Source: Marinobacterium ramblicola
Lineage (GTDB): Bacteria > Pseudomonadota > Gammaproteobacteria > Pseudomonadales > Balneatricaceae
NCBI RefSeq assembly: GCF_019084545.1
Contig: NZ_JAHREP010000005.1
Span: 62,001 to 126,000, forward strand
DNA: 64,000 nt
Direction: 5' to 3'
Shown: piece after piece, positions 56,975 through 64,000 of the stretch
Layout: every line of letters starts with the position of its first letter
How positions within the stretch are numbered: position 1 is the stretch's first letter
Program-made: the position numbers and the translations under genes
The notes under the pieces: model-generated
The model's database searches: none
The model's input: the letters and a program-made list of their open reading frames with translations, nothing else
What the model was told of the DNA's origin: nothing

Positions 56975-57870
56975 AAGGTCTGCCGCTGTCGCCTCTGCGC
57001 GGGCGTGGGCTGATCATCGGCGTGCCCTGGTTCTGGCTTGGGCTGTTCTTCCTGCTGCCGTTTCTGTTCGTGCTCAAGATCAGCCTGTCGGAGCCGGTGT
57101 TGGCTCAACCACCCTATATGGACCTGATCCGCGAGGTCGAGGATGGGCTGGTATCGATCTCGGTCAACTTTGGCAACTATCTGCTGCTGTGGGAGGACCC
57201 GCTTTACCGCGGCGCCCTGTTCGGTTCTCTGAAGATCTCGGCGATCTCGACCCTGTTCTGCCTGCTGTTCGGCTACCCGATGGCCTACGCCATCGCGCGC
57301 GCGCCCAGCCACTGGCGTCTGCCGCTGCTGATGCTGATCATTCTGCCGTTCTGGACCTCGTTCCTGATCCGCGTCTACGCCTGGATCGGTATTCTCAAGG
57401 GCAACGGTCTGTTGAATAATTTCCTGATCTGGAGTGGTCTGATCGATCAGCCGCTGGAGATCCTGCACACGCCGCTGGCGGTCTACATCGGCATCGTCTA
57501 CAGCTATCTGCCTTTTGTCGTGCTGCCGCTCTATGCGACGCTGGTAAGGCTCGACCTGACCCTGCTCGAAGCGGCGGCGGACCTGGGCTGTCGCCCCTGG
57601 AAACAGTTCCTGACCATCACCCTGCCGCTGTCGCTGCCCGGTGTGATCGCCGGCGGCATGCTGGTATTCATCCCGGTGGTGGGTGAGTTCGTGATCCCGG
57701 ATCTGCTCGGTGGCCCCGATACGCTGATGATCGGCAAGCTGATGTGGACCGAGTTCTTCAGCAACAAGGACTGGCCGCTGGCCTCGTCGCTGGCCGCGGT
57801 GCTGCTGGTGGTGCTGATCATCCCGTTCGTGGCGCTACGCCACTTCGAACAGCGAGAGGAGGCCGTATGA
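56971..57870 (+). CDS. potH: Polyamine-type ABC transporter permease 1
   Basis: Inner-membrane permease of 299 residues with six helices and the EAA loop EAAADLGCRPWKQFLTITLPLSLPG that contacts the ATPase. The start ATG at 56971 overlaps the ATPase stop; the longer frame lies inside that gene. Confidence 0.92.
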   Translation: MKGLPLSPLRGRGLIIGVPWFWLGLFFLLPFLFVLKISLSEPVLAQPPYMDLIREVEDGLVSISVNFGNYLLLWEDPLYRGALFGSLKISAISTLFCLLFGYPMAYAIARAPSHWRLPLLMLIILPFWTSFLIRVYAWIGILKGNGLLNNFLIWSGLIDQPLEILHTPLAVYIGIVYSYLPFVVLPLYATLVRLDLTLLEAAADLGCRPWKQFLTITLPLSLPGVIAGGMLVFIPVVGEFVIPDLLGGPDTLMIGKLMWTEFFSNKDWPLASSLAAVLLVVLIIPFVALRHFEQREEAV

Positions 57871-58691
57871 AACGTCGCTTCCCGCTGTTGATGACCGCGT
57901 TGATGTTCGGCTACGCCTTCCTCTACGGCCCGATCCTGAGCTTGATCGTCTACTCCTTCAACGAGAGCCGACTGGTCACGGTATGGGCCGGATTCAGCAC
58001 CAAGTGGTATGGCGAGCTGCTGCATAACCAGCAGTTGCTCGATGCTGCCTGGCTCAGTGTCAAGGTGGCGGCGACCACTGCGTGCGGCGCCGTGGTGCTG
58101 GGTACGCTGGCGGCACTGGCGCTGGTGCGTTTTCGCCGTTTTCGCGGTCGTGGCACGCTGCAGGTGATGGTGACGGCGCCGCTGGTGATGCCGGAGGTGA
58201 TCATCGGCCTGTCGTTGCTGCTGCTGTTCGTGGCGATGCAGGACAGCATCGGCTGGCCCGATGGACGTGGCCAGCTTACCATCACCCTGGCCCACACCAC
58301 CTTCGCCATGGCCTATGTCACGGTGATCGTGCAGAGCCGGCTGGCGCACATGGACCAGTCGCTGGAGGAGGCGGCGCTGGATCTCGGTGCGCGGCCGCTG
58401 AAGGTGTTCTTCACCATCACCCTGCCGCTGATCGCACCGGCGCTGGCCGCGGGCTGGCTGCTGGCGTTCACCCTGTCGCTGGATGATCTGGTGGTGGCCA
58501 GTTTCGTCTCCGGCCCGGGTGCGACCACGCTGCCGATGGTGGTCTACTCCAGCGTGCGCCTGGGGGTCAGCCCCGAGATCAATGCGCTGGCGACGATCAT
58601 CGTACTGTTGGTCAGTAGCGCGGTGGCGATCGCCGGGGTTCTGCTCTATCGCCAGGAGAAGCGCGCCCAGCGCGAGCAGAACCTGGGTTGA
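57867..58691 (+). CDS. potI: Polyamine-type ABC transporter permease 2
   Basis: Second permease, 274 residues, six helices, EAA loop EEAALDLGARPLKVFFTITLPLIAP. Its ATG overlaps the stop of permease 1 by four bases. Last gene of the transporter operon; no clear terminator follows, and the next gene is convergent. Confidence 0.92.
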   Translation: MKRRFPLLMTALMFGYAFLYGPILSLIVYSFNESRLVTVWAGFSTKWYGELLHNQQLLDAAWLSVKVAATTACGAVVLGTLAALALVRFRRFRGRGTLQVMVTAPLVMPEVIIGLSLLLLFVAMQDSIGWPDGRGQLTITLAHTTFAMAYVTVIVQSRLAHMDQSLEEAALDLGARPLKVFFTITLPLIAPALAAGWLLAFTLSLDDLVVASFVSGPGATTLPMVVYSSVRLGVSPEINALATIIVLLVSSAVAIAGVLLYRQEKRAQREQNLG

Positions 58692-58700
58692 GCAAGGGTT

Positions 58701-59462
58701 TCAGGCGAGCAGGTAGTCGTCCGGAATATTGAACAGCTGGCTGACCTCGAGGGTGCTGATCTTCGGGTAGGGAATCTCGGGGACAGTGCCCGGTTGCAGA
58801 CCGAGTAGCGCGGCACCGGTATCGATATAGACGCCGTTGCCGCGCTTCTGCACATGGGGCAGGACCACGTGACCGTGCACGGTCATGTCGATGCCGTTGA
58901 CCCAATGGGTGAACTGCGGATTCTTGACCGGTCGTGCCCAGATCATCTCCTCACGCAGTGCCGGCTCTGTCGCCAGTCTGAGCTTCAGGTCGAGCCAATC
59001 ATCTACCGGAACCGTGCTGTGGCTGATGCCGATCCGGCGGCCATCTTGCAGCTCCAGTTCAATCACCCAGGGCATCGTCTCGGCCAGCTCCTCGGCGTAG
59101 GCGCGAAGCTCCTGATGGTTCCAGAAAAAGTGCTTCGGTCCGTTTTCCATCCAGGCTTTACCACCGTAGCGCATCCAGTCTGTTACATCGATGCTGTCTG
59201 GGTCGGCGAGCCAGTTGAACAGGATCTGTTCATGGTTGCCGCGCACCGCGTAGAACCAGGGTTCCCGCGTCAGCAGCAGGCAGGCTTCGGAATCGGGCCC
59301 GCGATCGATCAGATCGCCGACCGAAAACAGCCGGTCAACGGCCGGGTCGAAACAGATGGCATCCAGCTCCGCCTGTAATGGCTCGAGCCAGCCGTGGATG
59401 TCACCGACCAGGAAATCGCGGCCGCGGGTGTTCGCTTCAACAGTCTGGATAGGCTTGGACAC
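58701..59462 (-). CDS. PPP-family metallophosphatase
   Basis: Cytoplasmic phosphatase of 253 residues with the two-metal motifs DIHG (22-25), GDLIDRGPDS and RGNHE. These belong to the PrpA/PrpE and diadenosine tetraphosphatase (ApaH-like) group. A protein phosphatase or nucleotide hydrolase activity cannot be told apart from sequence alone. Convergent with the transporter operon. Confidence 0.85.
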   Translation of the reverse strand: MSKPIQTVEANTRGRDFLVGDIHGWLEPLQAELDAICFDPAVDRLFSVGDLIDRGPDSEACLLLTREPWFYAVRGNHEQILFNWLADPDSIDVTDWMRYGGKAWMENGPKHFFWNHQELRAYAEELAETMPWVIELELQDGRRIGISHSTVPVDDWLDLKLRLATEPALREEMIWARPVKNPQFTHWVNGIDMTVHGHVVLPHVQKRGNGVYIDTGAALLGLQPGTVPEIPYPKISTLEVSQLFNIPDDYLLA

Positions 59463-59610
59463 AGCGTAGAGCCTTATTTAAACGACACATACCTCAAGCA
59501 TACGACATCATAAGGGGCTTTGTGAGCCGCCCTGGATTTCGGGTTGCTCTACTGCGGTTGAACCCGCTAGATTGCATAGAGCCAGGTGTTGGCCGCAGAG
59601 GGGACTAGCG

Positions 59611-60363
59611 ATGCCGAGATCAAGATCCGCACTCAAACTCCTGCTGCTGCAGATCCGTGACGGCGAACAGGTGCGCCACGAAGAGCACCAGAGCTTCGCC
59701 AACTACTGCAGGCTCGAACCCGAGCAGATCGATATCCTCAATCTGTTCGATACACCGAACTTCGGCGCTGACGTAGCCGATGGATACGATGCGCTGCTGG
59801 TCGGCGGTGCCAGCGAAGCCAACGTATTGGAGCCGGAGCGTTACCCCTTCGTCAGCGATGCCCAGCGCCTGATTTTGAACTGCCTGCAGCAGGATCTGCC
59901 GGTGTTCGCCTCCTGCTTCGGTTTCCAGCTGGCGGTGCTGGCGCTCGGTGGTGAGATCCTGCATCGTGACCAGGGCTTCGAGATGGGCACGCTGCCGATT
60001 TCACTCACGGCTGCGGCGGTCGATGATCCGCTGTTCTGCAAAGTGCCGGACCCGTTCATGGCGGTATCGGTGCATCGCCAGTACACCGATACCTTGCCCG
60101 AGCAGTGCCAGGTGCTGGCCTATACCGAGCAGTGTATCCACGCCTTCCGCGTACAGGGCCGACGGTTCTGGGCGTTCCAGTTTCATCCCGAGGTGGACAA
60201 GCGGATCCTGGTCGAGCGGCTGACCTACTACAAGGCGCACTACACCGACGGTGATGATCATCTGCAGACGGTATTGGACAACGCCGTGGAAACGCCCGAC
60301 TCCAACCACCTGATGACCGCCTTTGTCGATCGGGTGCTGCTGGCCGGGGATGGTTGCGACTAG
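59611..60363 (+). CDS. Class I glutamine amidotransferase-like protein
   Basis: Stand-alone class I amidotransferase domain of 250 residues with nucleophile Cys102 in FASCFGFQ and the His/Glu pair in FQFHPEVD. The relatives are GuaA-type stand-alone amidotransferases; gamma-glutamyl hydrolases such as PuuD have a similar fold. GAGGGG precedes the ATG at 59611. Closeness to polyamine transport genes raises a role in polyamine breakdown, but the sequence does not decide it. Confidence 0.82.
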   Translation: MPRSRSALKLLLLQIRDGEQVRHEEHQSFANYCRLEPEQIDILNLFDTPNFGADVADGYDALLVGGASEANVLEPERYPFVSDAQRLILNCLQQDLPVFASCFGFQLAVLALGGEILHRDQGFEMGTLPISLTAAAVDDPLFCKVPDPFMAVSVHRQYTDTLPEQCQVLAYTEQCIHAFRVQGRRFWAFQFHPEVDKRILVERLTYYKAHYTDGDDHLQTVLDNAVETPDSNHLMTAFVDRVLLAGDGCD

Positions 60364-60438
60364 GTTTCGATGACCTTGCCAAAAGGCGCGAAGTTTTCCT
60401 GGTTAAGTGGCTGAGGGTACAGAGTACGCATCTGGTTT

Positions 60439-61461
60439 CTATCGGTTATGAGTAACAGAGTCGATCAGGCCGAGCAAACGTAGACGGCTGACCCCGCCAT
60501 CTGGAAAGATATTGAGCCGAACGTGCGTGATCGGGCCGATATCGTTCAGCTCCGCTTCAACGCGATGTTCTGCATCCATGGTCAGCTTCTGCGACGGAAG
60601 CAGCTCTTGCCAGTAAAGGCTCTGGGCTTCGATCTGCTCATCGGTACCGCCTTTTACATAAGCGCCGAGTAGGCTGCAGCTGTCGGGGAAGTTGCCCTTG
60701 AAATGGTGAGTATCGACGATCACCTGCTGAATCAGGCCGGGATGTCCCAAGGCAACAATAACCCAGTCGTATCCGGGCGTACGCCTTCTGGCGGTTTCCC
60801 AGCCGTCTCCCATATTGGCCCCTCTGCCGGGGTTCAGGATATTCCCCATATGACCATAGTGCTGGTCGCTGCAGGCCAGAGCGCGTCCACCATTGAGGGA
60901 CGAGGCCAGATCGACAGGCTGGTGCGCAGGGTGTGCGGACCAATCGCGATAAGGTATTCCGTATACCCGCAGTCTGGCGATGCCGCCGTCGGGGTATATG
61001 TTGAGCCGCAGGTGAGACCAAACGCCGCTGTTATCAAGCTCGTATAGATGCCGGCTGTTGCCCTGCAGTGACACCGAAGGCAGGATCTCGGTCCAGCAGG
61101 TATCGGTGCCGGGGTCTCCGTCGGGGCAGTAGCAGGCTTCAACAGAGGCTGAAGGGGGATAGTTGCCGGTGAAATAGCGGGTGTCGATATCGATCGCCCG
61201 GACAGTGCCGGCGACACCCAAGCGGATGACGGCGTGATCGTGACCGGCTCCGCGTTTGCGGCGCGATTCCCAACCGTCCATCCATTTGCCGTTGTCATCA
61301 TAAACCCCCTCTTTCCAGACCGGCTCGGTAGGTTGCAACATTCGGTTCACATCGGCAAACCAGTCATCGGTAACGGAGATCGCCTGAGCACCAAGGCGTG
61401 AGTCGGCGAGATTTACCCATTTTTGGGGGTCGAAAGGGAGGTGAGCTGCAAACTGTGTCAT
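60439..61461 (-). CDS. alc: Allantoicase
   Basis: Purine-breakdown enzyme splitting allantoate into ureidoglycolate and urea. Its 340 residues form two similar jelly-roll halves: the first has [20 protein letters not shown], the second [20 protein letters not shown], each followed by a D(T/H) and F(T/K)GN(Y/F)P block. The start is the ATG at 61461 ([15 protein letters not shown]); the longer frame is not family-like. The next genes on the same strand encode an ABC transporter. Confidence 0.93.
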   Translation of the reverse strand: MTQFAAHLPFDPQKWVNLADSRLGAQAISVTDDWFADVNRMLQPTEPVWKEGVYDDNGKWMDGWESRRKRGAGHDHAVIRLGVAGTVRAIDIDTRYFTGNYPPSASVEACYCPDGDPGTDTCWTEILPSVSLQGNSRHLYELDNSGVWSHLRLNIYPDGGIARLRVYGIPYRDWSAHPAHQPVDLASSLNGGRALACSDQHYGHMGNILNPGRGANMGDGWETARRRTPGYDWVIVALGHPGLIQQVIVDTHHFKGNFPDSCSLLGAYVKGGTDEQIEAQSLYWQELLPSQKLTMDAEHRVEAELNDIGPITHVRLNIFPDGGVSRLRLLGLIDSVTHNR

Positions 61462-61508
61462 CGATCGAAAATACCTGGATCTATCTTTGGCTATACAAAG
61501 GGTTGGCG

Positions 61509-62237
61509 TTACAGCACGGCATTGATGAAGGTCTGCAGTTCGGGCGTTTGCGGATTGGCGAATACCGCCTTCGCTTCGCCGGTTTCCCACACTTTGCCCT
61601 GATGCATGAAGATCACTCGATCCCCTATATCACGGGCGAAATTCATCTCGTGGGTGACCAGAATCAGCGTCATCCCATCCGCTGCCAGTGTTTCCAGTAC
61701 TCTTAGAACCTCTCCGACCAACTCGGGATCGAGCGCCGAGGTGATCTCGTCGCAGAGCAGCACCTTGGGCTTCATCGCCAGGGAGCGAGCGATCGCCACC
61801 CGCTGCTGTTGACCACCGGACAGCTCGCCGGGGTAACTGTCGAACTTGTCCTGCAAGCCGACCTTCCGCAACACTTCGCGCGCAGTTTCAGCCGCCTCTT
61901 CCGTGGATAACTTGCGGACCAACTTTGGCGCCAGCGTGATGTTCTGGCCCACCGTTAAATGGGGGAACAGGTTGAAGTGTTGAAACACCATGCCGACACT
62001 TTTGCTGAGCTTGCGGATCTGGCGATCGTCGTCTTTCACCTCCAGTTGGTCGACGATGATGCCGCCTTCGCTGTAGGTTTCGAGTCCGTTGATACAGCGC
62101 AGCAGTGTGCTCTTGCCGGAACCGCTGCGGCCGATGATGGAGACCACTTCGCCGGCATCGATGCGCAAATCGATCCCCTTAAGTACATGGTTATCGCCGT
62201 AGTACTTGTGAACATTGTCAATGCTAACCAGTGGCAT
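61509..62237 (-). CDS. Polar amino-acid-type ABC transporter ATPase
   Basis: ATPase subunit of 242 residues of the GlnQ/HisP type: Walker [10 protein letters not shown], signature [15 protein letters not shown], Walker [20 protein letters not shown] precedes the ATG, which overlaps the upstream permease gene by 14 bases. Being in one run with allantoicase, the complex may import ureides or related compounds rather than ordinary amino acids. Confidence 0.9.
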   Translation of the reverse strand: MPLVSIDNVHKYYGDNHVLKGIDLRIDAGEVVSIIGRSGSGKSTLLRCINGLETYSEGGIIVDQLEVKDDDRQIRKLSKSVGMVFQHFNLFPHLTVGQNITLAPKLVRKLSTEEAAETAREVLRKVGLQDKFDSYPGELSGGQQQRVAIARSLAMKPKVLLCDEITSALDPELVGEVLRVLETLAADGMTLILVTHEMNFARDIGDRVIFMHQGKVWETGEAKAVFANPQTPELQTFINAVL

Positions 62238-62874
62238 GAAGTTTTCTCTCCAACATACGACTTGCTACCGACAGCGGGTAACAGAGCAGAAAATAGATAA
62301 GTGCGACAAAACCGAACACCTTGAAGGGCTCAAAGGTCGCGTTGTTGAGCATGGTGCCGGCCTTGGTCAGCTCGACAAAACCGATGATCGAAGCCAGCGC
62401 CGTGCCCTTGACGATCTGCACCGAGAAGCCCACCGTTGGTGGTACGGCGACCCTCAGGGCCTGAGGCAAAATGATATGGCGCATGATCTCGAAGTAGCTC
62501 AAACCCAGGCAGCGGGAGGCTTCCCACTGGCCGCGCGGGATCGACTCGATGCAGCCGCGCCAGATCTCGGTCAGGTAGGCGCTACTGAACAGCGTCAGCG
62601 CCAACGCCGCGGCGGTCCAGGGCGACACATCGATACCGAACAGAGAGATCCCGAAGAACACCAGGAACAGCTGCATCAGCAGGGGCGTGCCCTGAAAGAG
62701 TTCGATATAGAGTCGCGTGATCCGCACCAGCACCGCTCGACCGCTGATCTGCATGAAGGTCAGCGACAGACCCACCAGCGTGCCCCCGGCAAACGCGATC
62801 AGTGAAAGCGCGACGGTCCAGCGGGCGGCCAACAGCAAATTACGGAGAATATCCCAGTCAGTAAATTCGCTCAT
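62224..62874 (-). CDS. Polar amino-acid-type ABC transporter permease 2
   Basis: Inner-membrane permease of 216 residues of the HisM/GlnP family, about five helices, with ESIPRGQWEASRCLGLSYFE and the EAA-like loop contacting the ATPase. The ATG overlaps the stop of the upstream permease gene (ATGA). Confidence 0.9.
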   Translation of the reverse strand: MSEFTDWDILRNLLLAARWTVALSLIAFAGGTLVGLSLTFMQISGRAVLVRITRLYIELFQGTPLLMQLFLVFFGISLFGIDVSPWTAAALALTLFSSAYLTEIWRGCIESIPRGQWEASRCLGLSYFEIMRHIILPQALRVAVPPTVGFSVQIVKGTALASIIGFVELTKAGTMLNNATFEPFKVFGFVALIYFLLCYPLSVASRMLERKLHATG

Positions 62875-63545
62875 TTGCGAGCCCTCAAGTTGGGAAAGGC
62901 GTAGTAGTGCACCGCCTTGAACAACTGACGCATCAGTATCGCCAAGAGGAGATAGAGCAGTGCGACTACCAGGTACACTTCAAAGCTGAGGAAGTTGCGC
63001 GACTGGATGAAATTAGCGGCGAAGGTCAATTCTTGCACGGAGATCTGCGACAGCACTGCCGAGCCCAGCATGACGATGATGCACTGGCTGGTCAGGGCCG
63101 GATAGATCTTCTGTAGAGCCGGTGGCAACACGACGCGTATGAACGTCTGTACACGGCTTAAACCCAGAGTGCGGGCTGCTTCCAACTGCCCTTTCGGCGT
63201 TGCCTCAATGCCCGCACGAATGATTTCAGTGCTATAGGCTCCCAGATTTATCACCATGGCCAGCAGTCCCGCCTCCCAGGCATTCAATTTGATGCCGATG
63301 CTGGGCAGCCCGAAGAAGATAAAGAACAGCTGGACGATAAAGGGCGTATTGCGAATCAGCTCCACATAGATTCCGACCGCGTGTTTCAGAAATTTGTGTT
63401 GCCCGGCCCTGGCCGCGGCGCCCAAGGTGCCGAGCAGGCACCCCAGGAAGGTGGTGATCAGGGTCAGAGCCACTGTCCATAGCAACCCGTCAACGATGAG
63501 ACTCGTATAGGGCAAGAGCTCTGCAAACTGAAAGGTGTAATCCAT
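62871..63545 (-). CDS. Polar amino-acid-type ABC transporter permease 1
   Basis: Permease of 224 residues of the same family, with RAGIEATPKGQLEAARTLGLS. Of two ATGs, the one at 63545 (MDYTFQFAELL) is 9 bases from AGGTGG, whereas the one at 63554 directly abuts it, so the ribosome site favours 63545. Pairs with permease 2 as a heterodimer. Confidence 0.9.
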   Translation of the reverse strand: MDYTFQFAELLPYTSLIVDGLLWTVALTLITTFLGCLLGTLGAAARAGQHKFLKHAVGIYVELIRNTPFIVQLFFIFFGLPSIGIKLNAWEAGLLAMVINLGAYSTEIIRAGIEATPKGQLEAARTLGLSRVQTFIRVVLPPALQKIYPALTSQCIIVMLGSAVLSQISVQELTFAANFIQSRNFLSFEVYLVVALLYLLLAILMRQLFKAVHYYAFPNLRARK

Positions 63546-63565
63546 GCCGATCATCCACCTGCTGT

Positions 63566-64000
63566 TTACTTAAGGTCAGCGGGCAGCTCAGCCTTGAACC
63601 ATTTCATCGATAGACCGTCGAGCGTGTCAGAGGTTAAACCCGCGGTGACAAGTTCGTTCACTTTGGCGAGCAGCTCGGTTTCGCCTTTGCGGACACCGAT
63701 AAAGCAGGGAGAGTTCTTGATTACGAACTTGGAGGTCAGCTCCCGGTTACCGTTTTTCTCTGCGATCTTCGCTGCAACCAGGTTGCCTGTGGCGATCAGA
63801 TCGACCTGACCCGAGAGGTAGGCGGAGATAGTGGTGTTGTTATCCTCGAAGCGTTGGATAACGGCACTTTCCGGCGCCAGCTTGGAAAGCTCCAGATCCT
63901 CGACCGATCCCCGAGTCACGCCAAGCGTCTTGCCGGCCAGATCGGCGGCGGCCTTGACGTCAGCGGCGGATTCGCCAAAAACGCCTAGGAAGAATGGGGC
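63566..64000 (-). CDS. ABC transporter substrate-binding protein, C-terminal part
   Basis: The reading frame is open to the window end, so about 144 C-terminal residues are seen. They match family 3 solute-binding proteins (AADLAGKTLGVTRGS, VDLIATGNLV, CFIGVRKGETELLAKVNEL). The protein would deliver the ligand to the two permeases downstream. The N-terminus and signal peptide lie outside the window, and the ligand cannot be read from this part. Confidence 0.9.
   Translation of the reverse strand, partial: APFFLGVFGESAADVKAAADLAGKTLGVTRGSVEDLELSKLAPESAVIQRFEDNNTTISAYLSGQVDLIATGNLVAAKIAEKNGNRELTSKFVIKNSPCFIGVRKGETELLAKVNELVTAGLTSDTLDGLSMKWFKAELPADLK

Overview
The window is a continuous, gene-dense, GC-rich chromosome segment from a gammaproteobacterium. 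The gene order (nrdR-ribDE-ribBA-ribH-nusB-thiL-pgpA, ribA, dxs-ispA-xseB, motor genes), a Pseudomonas-like put/AraC locus, a Na+/proline symporter and a PomAB-type (sodium) flagellar motor suggest a marine or halotolerant member of the Oceanospirillales/Pseudomonadales group. I cannot fix the genus. I see no tRNA, rRNA, CRISPR array, prophage or intact insertion sequence.

Layout. 1-3.7 kb: end of gltB and gltD (glutamate synthase). 3.7-16.5 kb: a catabolic island made of a XylR/DmpR-type sigma-54 activator, a divergent sigma-54 promoter, an aromatic-type aldehyde dehydrogenase, a four-gene cell-envelope module (DUF1302 beta-barrel, DUF1329, YCF48-like propeller, RND/MMPL transporter), an HSL-family esterase and an aryl-alcohol-type dehydrogenase. 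It reads as an ester -> alcohol -> aldehyde -> acid pathway with its own envelope transport system. 16.7-21.7 kb: a yjfI-J-K-L-M-C-like membrane-stress operon with a potassium-channel gene inserted. 22.2-28.7 kb: proline use (putP, a separate PutA C-terminal-domain gene, putA, AraC regulator). 28.8-37.7 kb: hemE, carbonic anhydrase, YeiH exporter with its LysR regulator, metY, a DUF1059 gene, radA, a PilZ protein and a diguanylate cyclase. 37.7-41.4 kb: ettA, hsp20, glyA. 41.9-53.4 kb: the riboflavin/thiamine/isoprenoid block and pomAB. 53.5-60.4 kb: cytochrome c5, a polyamine-type ABC transporter, a phosphatase and a class I amidotransferase. 60.4-64 kb: allantoicase and an amino-acid-type ABC transporter cut by the window end.

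The most unusual feature is a family of nested, palindromic intergenic elements: two inside the catabolic operon (10.4 and 15.2 kb), a head-to-head pair after glyA (41.5 and 41.7 kb), and related repeats directly abutting the T-tracts of two terminators (22.1 and 55.6 kb). The four full copies share an exactly 30-base box and a small CATGGATG/CATCCATG hairpin. Their outer arms differ between copies yet stay self-complementary, and all wobble pairs are G-U on the same (box-sense) strand. This looks like a structured RNA or REP/BIME-like element.
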